The notes under the pieces are model-generated. The model saw only the letters and a program-made list of their open reading frames with translations, did not search any database and was not told where the DNA came from. Shown piece after piece: positions 8,426-16,693 of a stretch of DNA of 43,818 bases. Position 1 is the stretch's first letter. The number at the start of each line of letters is the position of its first letter. Made by a program: the position numbers and the translations under genes. Source of the stretch: Deltaproteobacteria bacterium (GTDB lineage: Bacteria; Myxococcota; Myxococcia; Myxococcales; Anaeromyxobacteraceae); assembly GCA_016214955.1 (NCBI GenBank), contig JACRMN010000028.1, positions 1-43,818 of the forward strand. Direction: 5' to 3'.

Positions 8426-8638
8426 ATGGCCCAGGAGAGACTCTGCAACTGCCCGCACTGCTCCACCGGGCACCAGTATCAGCCTGTTCCAGGTTATCGC
8501 CTCGCACGCACTACGGCCGACAAGCCTGACTCGTGGTACGCCCACGACAACCCGTCGCTGCTCTTCCAGGAGGCTCGTTGTGAAGACACGGGGCGCAGGT
8601 TCTGGATCGAGTTCCGGCCCACACCGCGCGACCCCTGA
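8426..8638 (+). CDS. Small Cys-rich protein of unknown function
   Basis: 70 aa from ATG 8426, which has GGGAGG 8 nt upstream. The product has CNCPHCSTGHQY near the start and EARCEDTGRRFWIEF near the end. A single CxCxxC group plus a lone Cys could bind a metal or form a degenerate zinc ribbon. No family is recognised. It opens the plus-strand operon divergent from the zinc-ribbon/HEPN/NTPase operon, so each arm of the divergent pair starts with a tiny Cys-rich gene. Confidence 0.6.
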   Translation: MAQERLCNCPHCSTGHQYQPVPGYRLARTTADKPDSWYAHDNPSLLFQEARCEDTGRRFWIEFRPTPRDP

Positions 8639-8679
8639 GCCGTGGCAGTGACCGGTGCCTCATGCTGCCAGGTGGCCTG

Positions 8680-10206
8680 ATGACACCCCTGGATGTCCAG
8701 GCGAGGTTTGTCTACACCTTTGCCTTCCGAAGGTCGGCCGCCAAAGCGGCAGAGGCGGCACTCTGCGCGGCGGAGGTGGCAGGATTCGCCCAGGCCTGGG
8801 AGCGTGCAGGACCGCTGGCGCAGTACCGAGATGAGCTGGTGGACCATGTTGCAGCCTACCTGTTCAGCGACAAGACGCGTGGGCCGCGCGTGCGGACGCT
8901 GCGCCTCGGCGAGCGGGCGACGAACCGGATCTTCAGGGGGCTTGTAGCGCACGTCAAAGGCAAGGACGAGTTGCCGGTCGAGCTGGTTCGCCCCGCGGGA
9001 TGCGAGCTCTTCCTCAGCAGCCAGGGTGTGGGCGTCCTCTCGATCTCGCTGAGCCTCGAAGGAGGATCCAGCCTCGAGCGCGCGCTGGAATTCAACTACC
9101 TGGCCATCCGGCAGCACGGTGACGGTGAGCTGATGTTCCAGATCCCCCATCCGGCATCAGACGCCGAGCGGTGGCGCCAGATCCCGGAGGCGAATCGCCG
9201 GGAGATCGCGCCGGCGCCGGCGGCGGATGCCCCGGCTGCATCCCGGATCGGGGCCGCGGGGGGATCCTTCTCGCTCTCCGAGCTGGCGGATCTGCTGCTC
9301 AAGCCTCTGGCCGCGCACGGTCTTCGAGTCGCGGAGGGCGCCCGGAGCACCTGTGGCGCGCCGATGGTGTTTGCAGTCGCCCGCTTCGGCGCGGATGTCG
9401 ACTTCGACGGCCCCGATTCCGTCCGCGCGATGTCACCCCTGATCGGCGCCATGGCTCAGGTCGAGGAGCCCCTCCACGCGGGCGCGCCCACCGGGAATCC
9501 AGGCGTGCCCTCCGAGATCCTCAATCGCAAGCACTGGGCCGGCGTCGGGATGCTCGGGTGTGCGCACCTGGTGGCCGACCAGGTGGCCGACGCCCAAGGC
9601 ACAGCTCCGGAGTTCAACAACCAGCGCGTCTCACGCGTCTTCCACAAGTACTTCGTCCCATACCTGCTGGCGGTGCTGCAGCGTACGACGCTCCAGCGGG
9701 CCCTGGACGATGCCGGGGCCGTTCTCGCGGCCGTGCGCCCAGCCGCACGGGAACGCCGACTGCGCCGCCTGCGGGCCGCTCTACTCGAGTTCGGTGTGCG
9801 CGGCAACTTCACGCAGGTCAGCACGCGGCACGCGCTCCACCGCTACTACGACCTGGCACGCAGGGGGCTCGGGGTCCCTACGCTCTGGAGCGAGGTCCGC
9901 CAGGCAGTTGCCGACCTCGATGCCCAGCAGACGGCGATCAGCCAGAAGACCCTGACGCAGGGAATGAGCCAGGGCCTGGCGCGCAGCAACAGGATGCAGG
10001 AAGCACTGCACGTCATCGAGGTCTTCCTGGTTGCGGTCTACTCCGCCCACCTGGTGCTCATGTTGCTCGAGACGGTTCATCCGATCCTCGAGCACCACCA
10101 TGAGCTCAAGCGGTGGGTGGAGTGGTCTGGCCCCGCCCTCGTCGGCGGTGCGGCGCTGATCGGCTACTTGCTGACGCGACGGATGCTGAGGGCGGGGGGG
10201 CACTGA
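8680..10206 (+). CDS. Membrane protein with C-terminal pair of helices, CorA-like
   Basis: 508 aa. ATG 8680 is preferred to ATG 8662 because AGGTGG lies just before it. The N-terminal 430 residues are soluble and not recognised. The end resembles the CorA arrangement: a long helix (RSNRMQEALHVIEVF) running into a first membrane helix (about 442-465), a short His/Glu-rich loop (HPILEHHHELKRW) and a second membrane helix (about 481-502). The GMN signature of CorA magnesium channels is absent, so ion transport is not claimed. The following gene encodes a protein with a similar end, suggesting a hetero-oligomeric membrane complex. CorA-like membrane effectors are known in defence systems, for example with type III CRISPR; no CRISPR array is present here. 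Confidence 0.6.
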   Translation: MTPLDVQARFVYTFAFRRSAAKAAEAALCAAEVAGFAQAWERAGPLAQYRDELVDHVAAYLFSDKTRGPRVRTLRLGERATNRIFRGLVAHVKGKDELPVELVRPAGCELFLSSQGVGVLSISLSLEGGSSLERALEFNYLAIRQHGDGELMFQIPHPASDAERWRQIPEANRREIAPAPAADAPAASRIGAAGGSFSLSELADLLLKPLAAHGLRVAEGARSTCGAPMVFAVARFGADVDFDGPDSVRAMSPLIGAMAQVEEPLHAGAPTGNPGVPSEILNRKHWAGVGMLGCAHLVADQVADAQGTAPEFNNQRVSRVFHKYFVPYLLAVLQRTTLQRALDDAGAVLAAVRPAARERRLRRLRAALLEFGVRGNFTQVSTRHALHRYYDLARRGLGVPTLWSEVRQAVADLDAQQTAISQKTLTQGMSQGLARSNRMQEALHVIEVFLVAVYSAHLVLMLLETVHPILEHHHELKRWVEWSGPALVGGAALIGYLLTRRMLRAGGH

Positions 10207-10228
10207 GCGCCTGGAGGAGGGGGAACCG

Positions 10229-12427
10229 ATGGGGAGGTGCCTGGGGGCAAGAGACCTCGGTCTATCGATCGACTGGCGTTACCGGTTCATCGGGCATGGC
10301 GAGCGCGCCAGCACGACGCCCGGCGTCGTCTACGTGGACGTCGGAGGAGCACTGGCCCCGGGAGTGCTGGATCACCACGGGCTGGAGGGGGGAAGCTGTG
10401 CCGCCGAGGTGGTGCTGCAGAACCGCGAGCTCGCCTACAACCACCTCCTGGGACCGTGGCTCGAGCGGCACGCGACTCAGGGCATCCCGGAGGGGACGCG
10501 CTGGCAGGCCACCATCGTCACCCACGTGAGCCCGGACTGGGACGGCGTCGTGGCCGCCTATCTCGTCCGCCGGCTCATCGAGGAGGGGGACTTCCCGGCC
10601 GGCGCTCACGAGGCGGTCGCCTTCACCCGACAGGTCGACCAGGGCCGGTACGCGATCGACGTGGGGCCAGGGCAGACGCGATGGGCAGTGCACCTCGCGT
10701 ACCTGGCGCTGCAGAGCCTGAAGAGCCAGGGGTCATTGCCCCCAAGTCAGGCGCACCTTCTCCGTGGATTCGAGCTGATCGACCACTGGATCGCCCGCGC
10801 CGCCGGCCCTTCACTGCTCTCCGTCCCGAGCCTGACGTCCTGGGCAGAAGAGCCGCCGTTCGCCGATCTGCGGGACATGCTGGAGGCCGACAGGCGAGCC
10901 TTCGAGCGAGACCGTGCACAAGCACGGCTCCTGGAGAAGGTGAAGCTCCCGGCTGCAGATGGCGGCGAACCGATCGAGGTCCCGGCATGGGTCGCGCCCC
11001 AGCCCACGGAGAGCCTGCTCAACAAGTACTGGGTTCGCGCGGCGGGATATCCACTATTTGTGTGCCCTTACGGCGAGAGCGAGATCGGGGGATCCGACCA
11101 CTTCCCGCGCGTCATCGTGTCCGTCGATCCGGTCTTCCGTGTCGCCGGGAGGGCGCCGACCCTTCGGGGACTCGGGTTCGCGCTCGAGCAGGCCGAGGAG
11201 GCAGAGAGGGCCCTGCGCAACGGGGGCGTGGACGACCGGGGCGGTCCACCGCGCTTCGACGACGGATCATGCAAGAACGCCGACCCCTGGTACGACGGTC
11301 GCGGCCACGAGTGGACGATCGTCGACGCCCCGCGGAACGGCACCGCTCTCGATTATGCCTCAGTCGTTCGGATCGCTACCGAGGGGCACTTCTGGGAGGT
11401 GCCCCTCGTTCGTGCATCGGTGACGCTCGTCTGGGACCTCGGCCAGCCAGGCGAACATGCGCCGGGGGCGTCGTCGGCGCTACGGCCCTTTCCCGGAATG
11501 GCGCCGACCCTGGCGCCCCTCTACGCTGACTCCACGGAAGCCACAGCGCGGCACGCGGACGCGTCAGCGAGAGAAGATGATCGCCTGCTCACTGCCGAGA
11601 GGCTTCGCTTCTACCCCATCCATTGTTCAAGCGCCCCGATGCGAGTCGTCCGGATCGATGCACAGCCTGGCGCGACCCTCGAGTCCCTGGTGGAATGCTG
11701 CCGCGAGCTGGAAGCGGACTGCGCCGCCGACTACCGCTTGGTGAAGGTGCAGCCAGGTGTGCACTTCGCACCGGCGGCGAGGGTGTCCGGGCTGCTCCGT
11801 GCCGTGGCCGGCGGCGACCTCGCGACGCTGGACGCGCTATCGAGCGAGCAAGAGACACTGCTGTTCAGCGGTCGAGCCGTCCTCAGTCGCCTGATGCCGA
11901 GCCCTGATGCGGTACACCCGCTGGGCCCTGACGCGGACGAAGAAGTCCTACTCTACGTGGCCTACCTGTGGCAGACCCTCCTGGCGTTCTCGCGTCGGAT
12001 CAGCGATCTCGTTCCCTCGGGTCGTGCGGGTCTGGACGGCATCCGTGTGCACCAGGTACGAACGGACTTCCTTCGCTTCCAGACTCGCTACTACCAACTG
12101 GAGGTGAGCCGACTCGACCGGGGCAGGATGCTCTTCGGCGCGTTGACGCAGGCGCTGGGCATGTTTGCGCTCTACGGTGAGGTCCAGAGCGAGCTGGATC
12201 GGCTCGCCGAGCTCGAGGAGGGCTTCGCCGTGGAGCGACGAACTCGGGCCGACGAGGTGATCCAGGCGACGCTCTACTTCCTGTCGGTGGCCGGCATCTT
12301 CCAGACGATCCTGGCCTTCCTCACGTGGCAGGAGCGTGGTCCCCAGATGTGGTGGTGGGTGACACCGATCCTGGTCGGCGCGGTTGGCCTCTACTCATGG
12401 GTGAGGTGGAAGGCGAGGGCGAGGTGA
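10229..12427 (+). CDS. DHH-like hydrolase domain fused to CorA-like membrane helices
   Basis: 732 aa with a strong SD (GGAGGAGGGGG). Near the N-terminus are DVGGALAPGVLDHHG (D48-H49-H50) and THVSPDWDGVVAAYL (H99, D103, D105). These resemble the DHH and HxDxDG metal-binding motifs of DHH phosphoesterases, but in reverse order from the usual layout. The middle of the protein is not recognised. The C-terminus resembles CorA: a long helix with RRTRADEVIQATLYFLSVAGIF leads into two membrane helices (about 676-700 and 708-726). It is the partner of the preceding gene, 22 nt away. Inference: a membrane effector or ring whose cytosolic domain makes or cleaves a phosphodiester signal. The DHH assignment rests on motifs only and could be wrong. 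Confidence 0.55.
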   Translation: MGRCLGARDLGLSIDWRYRFIGHGERASTTPGVVYVDVGGALAPGVLDHHGLEGGSCAAEVVLQNRELAYNHLLGPWLERHATQGIPEGTRWQATIVTHVSPDWDGVVAAYLVRRLIEEGDFPAGAHEAVAFTRQVDQGRYAIDVGPGQTRWAVHLAYLALQSLKSQGSLPPSQAHLLRGFELIDHWIARAAGPSLLSVPSLTSWAEEPPFADLRDMLEADRRAFERDRAQARLLEKVKLPAADGGEPIEVPAWVAPQPTESLLNKYWVRAAGYPLFVCPYGESEIGGSDHFPRVIVSVDPVFRVAGRAPTLRGLGFALEQAEEAERALRNGGVDDRGGPPRFDDGSCKNADPWYDGRGHEWTIVDAPRNGTALDYASVVRIATEGHFWEVPLVRASVTLVWDLGQPGEHAPGASSALRPFPGMAPTLAPLYADSTEATARHADASAREDDRLLTAERLRFYPIHCSSAPMRVVRIDAQPGATLESLVECCRELEADCAADYRLVKVQPGVHFAPAARVSGLLRAVAGGDLATLDALSSEQETLLFSGRAVLSRLMPSPDAVHPLGPDADEEVLLYVAYLWQTLLAFSRRISDLVPSGRAGLDGIRVHQVRTDFLRFQTRYYQLEVSRLDRGRMLFGALTQALGMFALYGEVQSELDRLAELEEGFAVERRTRADEVIQATLYFLSVAGIFQTILAFLTWQERGPQMWWWVTPILVGAVGLYSWVRWKARAR

Positions 12428-12550
12428 TTGCCTCTTGAGAAAGGGTCCGGCATCGCCCGCTGCTTGACTGCGCAGGTGATACGGGGCCGCCACCGAGCCA
12501 CCGGGAGTCGTCCTTCTACAATGGGTCGACCGTGCGGCCTCCTATTGTCT

Positions 12551-13014
12551 TCACGGTGCCGAATGCCCCAGGCGCTCGAGCTCGCGGAGTAGTAGACCAC
12601 GAGGCTGCAGGGTTACCATCTCCTCGCCAATCTGAAGCGACAGGGACTCGAGGTGAGGCATCGATGACTCGATGACCGCCCGCATTGCTTGGTACCGGGG
12701 TGACGACCTCGTAGTCGCACCGTCGCACCAGAAAACGTCCACCTGTAGACGGGCGCGTTAGGGAGCGGCGTTCGAGGGAGGAGCCACAGCCAGCGCAGGT
12801 GGTTGGCGCGAACCAGATGATGGAATGTCTCTTCTTCCTCGACGACGATGAGGCGGTCCAGTCTGTCAAGGTTGGCCGTGGTGTCGGCTAGCTTTCCCAA
12901 CAACAACACGTAGCGGGTCGCGCGGGTCAAGTCCCGACTGATGTGTAAATCGGACGCGCGGTGAAGCTCCTCGGGGGCTACCTCTGCAACCACCTTTCGA
13001 ATCGCTGCTTCCAC
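12551..13014 (-). pseudogene. Hypothetical gene, probably frameshifted
   Basis: The reading frame starting at ATG 13014 gives MEAAIRKVVAEVAPEELHRAS and continues to HHLVRANHLRWLWLLPRTPLPNAPVYR. It then turns into low-complexity Arg/Ser-rich sequence. At about 12,740 a neighbouring frame takes over with protein-like sequence (VDVFWCDGATTRSSPRYQAM, ending LLLRELERLGHSAP at 12,551). One indel near 12,740 would join them into a protein of about 153 aa. ATG 13014 overlaps the end of the upstream gene by 37 nt. Two separate overlapping genes (the second from GTG 12742) are the alternative. Function unknown. Confidence 0.5.
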
Positions 13015-13283
13015 TCGTCTAGCGGGACGAGCGTTTCTTCCTCAACGTCGTCGAACACGATCCAGCCCTTGGCCGCCTCGGAGAGCTCGCTGAGGCGCGC
13101 CAACTGCTCGTCGGTGATTTCGAGCCGACCGTAGGTCCGCGGCCCGCCAATCAACGCCTTCCAGAGATCGAACTCGAGGCCATCCATCCACCCCGCGCTG
13201 TACGCCTCTTCAGAGAGTTCGCTCATGAAGTCAGCAAGCGTTCGAGCATCGGGATTCAGTTGTTGAAGCACCAGGGCCTCCAC
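12978..13283 (-). CDS. Small acidic protein next to the IS, immunity-like
   Basis: About 101 aa from GTG 13283. The sequence TLADFMSELSEEAYSAGW, LEFDLWKALIGGP and WIVFDDVEEETLVPLDEWKQRF is compact, acidic and Trp-rich, like many small immunity proteins of toxin systems; I cannot name a family. The coding frame stays open up to the end of the IS256 transposase gene 14 nt upstream, so the true N-terminus may have been removed by that element. It could even be the tail of the truncated gene on the far side of the IS: its frame would join ...DERATV to DPVEAL.... Downstream it overlaps the frameshifted gene. Confidence 0.55.
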   Translation of the reverse strand: MEALVLQQLNPDARTLADFMSELSEEAYSAGWMDGLEFDLWKALIGGPRTYGRLEITDEQLARLSELSEAAKGWIVFDDVEEETLVPLDEWKQRFERWLQR

Positions 13284-13297
13284 AGGGTCGACGTGCG

Positions 13298-14485
13298 TCA
13301 GGCAGCCTTGCCGATCTGCTGCTTGGGCTCCAGCAGGTTCATGTCGAGATAGCGGCGGTCGGACCAGATGGCGGTGATCTGGAGGGCGACGGCGGTGACG
13401 AGGCGAAGCGCGCTGGCGCGGTCCGGGAAGGCGCCCACGGCGCGGGTGCGGCGCTTGATCTCGCCGTGGAGCCGCTCGAGGCCGTTGGTGGACCGGATTC
13501 GGTGCCAGTGCTCCTTGGGGAAGGCGTAGAAGTGGGTCGCCGCTTCGAAACCGCCCTCCAGGCAGGCCATGGACTCGGGGACCTGGCGGCCGAGGCCGGC
13601 CCGGAGCGCCTCCATGCGCTTCCTTGCTTCGGCCTTGGTCGGCGCCTGAAAGACCCGCCAGACCTCGCGCGCCAGCCGCGCCCGGAGGCGCTGGGGGGCT
13701 TTCCCGACGACGTTCCGCTGGAGGTGAACGACGCACCGCTGCTGCGGCGCCTCAGGGAGGTGGTGGCGCACCGCCTTGGCAATGCCAGCGTGAGCGTCGG
13801 CGACGACGAACTGGACGCCCGAGAGGCCGCGCTCGTTAAGCTGGGCGAGGATCTCGCTCCAGGACTCCTCCGACTCCTCGGCGCCGACGGTCACCGCCAG
13901 GAGCTGTCGCTTGCCGTCCAGGCCGACGCCGTAGGCGACCAGCGCCGAGACGTTCTCGACCTTCCGCGCCCAGCGGGCGTCCAGGAAGGTGGCGTCGAGG
14001 AAGAGGCACGGGATCGGTCCGTCGATGGGCGCCCTCCGCAGCTCCTCGACCTTCTCGCCCAGCGACTTCGTCACCCGGCTCACCGTCGAGCGGCCGACGT
14101 GTTCGCCCATGAGCGTCTCGGTGAGCTGGCCGATGTCGCGGGTCGAGGCGCCGTGGACGTAGGCGCTCACGATGGTGTTGTCGATCTCCTGGGTGCGCCG
14201 CTTGTACCGACCGAACACGGTGGCCCCGGCCGACCCGCCCTCGCGAGCGCGGGGGACCTCGAGATCGACGGCCCCCATCGACGTGATGAGCCGGCGCAGG
14301 TAGGTGCCGTTGCGGCTGTCCACCCGCTGGCCGAACCGCTCCCAGCGCCCCGCCCCGACCATCTCCCGCAGTTCCTCCTCCAGGATCACTTCCAGGACGA
14401 CGCGGATGGCGCCCTGGAAGACCGACTTCAAGTCGGTGCGGACGTTCTCTTGCGTCGGCAGCTCGACCTCGGCAACCTCGTCCAT
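13298..14485 (-). CDS. IS256 (mutator-type) transposase
   Basis: 395 aa, normal for IS256 transposases. The core shows CLFLDATFLDARW (first catalytic Asp), FVVADAHAGIAKA (second Asp), the QRCVVHLQRNVVGK signature and the late STNGLERLHGEIKRRTRAVG segment with the catalytic Glu. These are the DDE hallmarks of the family. The SD (GAGGAG) before ATG 14485 lies inside the 3' arm of a 13-bp hairpin (14,487-14,547), so transcripts reading through from outside should be poorly translated. The coding frame is intact, although one end of the element seems lost. Confidence 0.95.
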   Translation of the reverse strand: MDEVAEVELPTQENVRTDLKSVFQGAIRVVLEVILEEELREMVGAGRWERFGQRVDSRNGTYLRRLITSMGAVDLEVPRAREGGSAGATVFGRYKRRTQEIDNTIVSAYVHGASTRDIGQLTETLMGEHVGRSTVSRVTKSLGEKVEELRRAPIDGPIPCLFLDATFLDARWARKVENVSALVAYGVGLDGKRQLLAVTVGAEESEESWSEILAQLNERGLSGVQFVVADAHAGIAKAVRHHLPEAPQQRCVVHLQRNVVGKAPQRLRARLAREVWRVFQAPTKAEARKRMEALRAGLGRQVPESMACLEGGFEAATHFYAFPKEHWHRIRSTNGLERLHGEIKRRTRAVGAFPDRASALRLVTAVALQITAIWSDRRYLDMNLLEPKQQIGKAA

Positions 14486-14486
14486 C

Positions 14487-14547
14487 GGAAGCTCCTCGGC
14501 CTCGCCGGCAAGCGAGGCTTTCTTGGTTTGGTTACCGAGGAGCTTCC
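14487..14547 (-). promoter_or_regulatory. Hairpin that hides the transposase ribosome binding site
   Basis: On the transposase mRNA, GGAAGCTCCTCGG (14,547-14,535) pairs perfectly with CCGAGGAGCTTCC (14,499-14,487). The second arm contains the SD GAGGAG and ends next to the start codon at 14,485. A smaller hairpin (CCTCGC with GCGAGG, 14,500-14,517) sits inside the loop. Insertion sequences are known to use such structures against read-through expression. Confidence 0.7.
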
Positions 14548-14578
14548 GTTTCCTTTTCAGCCTCCGCGACTTTCCGAT

Positions 14579-15706
14579 TCACACAATCTTAGGGACACGA
14601 ACGGTCGCGCGTTCGTCGAGCCAGTCGAGCCGCGGCGTACCCGACGCTCGCACGACGATCACGGCGTTCAGAGGAAGGTCGAGCTGGCCGAGAGGTATGA
14701 AAGCGGGCTCACCGATGTGCAACTCATCGGGTCCGGTACATGTCTGATGACTACAGGAAGGACCTGCTATTGCCTCGCCGACGGTACTGTCGTGTGGCTT
14801 GACCGAGACGTTCGGCGGCTGCGTACTGTGAGGGTCGTCGAGGTAGGAGACGCGGACATACAGCAGCCGCTGGGCCCGCGCCAGGTGGTCGCGCGTGAGC
14901 CCGCTTGCGGCAGCAAAGGCGCGTCGATCGTCGCCGTGCCAAGCGGAGAGCCGCTCGCCCCAACTCGGGAACGCCGCGATCCAGGCGTCGATCGCGGCAT
15001 CGAGGGCACGAGGCAGCCTGCGGCCCTTGCGGAGGTCTCCGAGGAGCCGGACGCCGCCCTCGACCGTCTCGCCGCGGTCGGCCAGGGCGAGGCCGAAGAG
15101 GAGCGCGCCCGGGCAGGCGCGCACAGCCTGACGAAGCCACCCCCGCTCGTCGTCCTGAGAGAAGGAGAGAAGCCGGACCCGAAGGTCCGGGCGGAACGCC
15201 AGAACCTCGCGCCGCAGACCCGGATCGATTCCGCTCGCGAGGATCGCGCCGCCCTCCCCGAGGACCGGGCGCAGCGCCGTGGCGACGGCGCGCTGGGCAG
15301 GAGGCCTGCGGTGGCCGGCGAGCTTGCGCACTCCCCACTCCAGGGCGTACCCGAAGAAGTCGGCCGGATCGCGCGGAGGCCCGCCGCGGTGAAGGCCCCA
15401 GTGGATCGGCGCGCGGCGGTCGCTCTCGATGGCGGCGAGGAAGAAGGGCGTCGTCCGGGTGCGGATCCGGATGGAACCGAAGGCCTGGCCGGAAGCGGCG
15501 AGCCCGAGCTCCGCGCGGTCCCGTCCGCGCAGGCAGGCTACGAGGAGGATGCGGCCGTCCAGCGACATGCGGACCTTGAGCCCATCGCTCTGCGTCTGGA
15601 AGCGCAGGATCTCTGCGGGGCACCAGGCTGGTAACGCCGGTATAGGCAAGGTCAGTTGCACGGGACCCTTCGGGCGAGCGGGGATGCTATCAAGGACGCC
15701 AGACAT
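14579..15706 (-). pseudogene. Unknown gene truncated by the IS256-family element
   Basis: 375 codons from ATG 15706. The frame is protein-like throughout (for example PIHWGLHRGGPPRDPADFFG, VRLLSFSQDDERGWLRQAVR and SWGERLSAWHGDD) but its last six codons (RVPKIV) and TGA stop are read from the IS end at 14,598. The native 3' end is therefore missing or displaced. No known family is recognised; the protein appears soluble and Arg-rich. It is divergent from the macro-like gene with only 29 nt between start codons, so the promoters must overlap. Confidence 0.6.
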
Positions 15707-15735
15707 CGCCGGCGGGGTTCCGCGAGGAGGGCTTC

Positions 15736-16188
15736 GTGACGCTGCCGACCAGGGAGTGGTTCGAAAAGGAAGCGCTTGGAAGGCTCCGGAGCGGCGACCT
15801 GTTCGACCATCCGGTTCCCGTCATCCCCGTCATGACCCGCGGCAGGGCCTATGGCAGCATCTCGCGGCGCGCTGTCGCGGCGGGGGCCAAGATCCCGAAC
15901 CTGTCGCTGGCGCAGGCTTCCCATGACGACCGCTTCATCTACGTCGCACTGTGGGACGACGATAGCGCCTACAGCGACCTCTCCATCGCCTCGTGCGCGG
16001 TAGCGGCGCTCCGTGAGGCGTGTGCGCTCGGCCTGGAGCACCTCTTCCTCCCCGTCCTGGGCGGCAGGGAAGGGATGCGTTACCTTTGGGCAGCGGAGAA
16101 GGGCATCTTCGAGTACGCGGACGATCTGGAGGAGGCGGGTAAGGCCTACCCCGAGCACCACTACGTGATCACCGGCGAAGTGAGCTAG
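15736..16188 (+). CDS. Macro-domain-like small protein
   Basis: 150 aa from GTG 15736, with SD GAGGAGG. The order of motifs recalls macro domains that bind ADP-ribose or related nucleotides: VPVIPVMTRGRAYGSISRRAVAAGA, then FIYVALWDDDSAYSDLSIASCAVAALREACALG, then LFLPVLGGREGM. The Gly-rich loop before the C-terminal helix fits that fold, but the usual N-terminal strand/Asn motif is weak. The assignment is by pattern only. Macro-like domains accompany several NAD-dependent and NTP-dependent conflict systems, which would suit this island. It is convergent with the exported-protein gene that follows. Confidence 0.5.
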   Translation: MTLPTREWFEKEALGRLRSGDLFDHPVPVIPVMTRGRAYGSISRRAVAAGAKIPNLSLAQASHDDRFIYVALWDDDSAYSDLSIASCAVAALREACALGLEHLFLPVLGGREGMRYLWAAEKGIFEYADDLEEAGKAYPEHHYVITGEVS

Positions 16189-16228
16189 GGGCCACGTTCC
16201 CGGGGCTAGAGCAACGCCGGCCCACTCT

Positions 16229-16693
16229 TCAGTGGCCATCGTTGAAGACGCATCCGCCAAGGAGCCACCGGCCGTCGACACGGCTCGCCTGACAGCAGAA
16301 CATCCCCTCCTTCGCGTCACAGAGGGCGAAGGTGCCCGGCGTCGATCCGAGAAAGGCCCGAAGGTTGATCTCCCCGCGCGCGGCGTAGCTCCCCCAGAAG
16401 AGCGCCAGATCCTCCGATCCGCCGGACAGCGCGGAGAGCCTGCCGTCGTCGCCGCAGTTGAGAATGTCCGCAATCGCCTCCGCCACTACCCGCTGCGGGA
16501 AGTCGCCGTCGGCGACCAGGCGCGGCCGCCTGCAGCCGGAGAGCGGAGGGATCCCGACTTCGCCATGGCGCGCACAGGCAAGCCCGTCCAGCGCGAGCGT
16601 CGCCAAGACGATGGCGATGATTGGCCTTGCGGGCGCTCTCGCTCGAAGCCCCTCCAAGGCAAGGGCCGCCGAGGGCTCACCGTTCTCTGGCAT
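16229..16693 (-). CDS. Hypothetical, possibly exported protein
   Basis: 154 aa. Residues about 20-40 form a hydrophobic stretch (PIIAIVLATLALDGLAC) preceded by arginines. This may be a signal or lipoprotein signal (the Cys falls where a lipobox would end, though GLAC is not an ideal lipobox). The rest includes WGSYAARGEINLRAFLGSTPGTFALCD and ends in GGCVFNDGH, with several cysteines. ATG 16693 overlaps the end of the vWA gene by 17 nt, so they form an operon. No family recognised. Confidence 0.6.
   Translation of the reverse strand: MPENGEPSAALALEGLRARAPARPIIAIVLATLALDGLACARHGEVGIPPLSGCRRPRLVADGDFPQRVVAEAIADILNCGDDGRLSALSGGSEDLALFWGSYAARGEINLRAFLGSTPGTFALCDAKEGMFCCQASRVDGRWLLGGCVFNDGH

Larger units (their letters stand above)
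13298..14598 (-). mobile_element. IS256-family insertion sequence, right end not found
   Basis: The element contains a full-length transposase gene. One terminus can be placed near 14,578-14,598 (TTCACACAATCTTAGGGACAC on the plus strand), where the interrupted flanking gene changes to foreign sequence. The matching inverted repeat expected beyond the transposase stop at 13,298 is not visible, and host-like coding sequence resumes within about 14 nt. No target-site duplication was found. The element is probably truncated at that end and no longer mobile by itself. Confidence 0.75.

Noticed and set aside
13270-14610. Target-site duplication of the IS256 element
   Set aside because: The bases beyond 14,598 and those near 13,285-13,297 share only a short GTCG-like stretch, not an 8-9 bp repeat.
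13466-15634. 722-aa plus-strand open frame opposite the IS256 transposase
   Set aside because: It is antisense to the transposase and to the truncated gene, with no domains and no SD.
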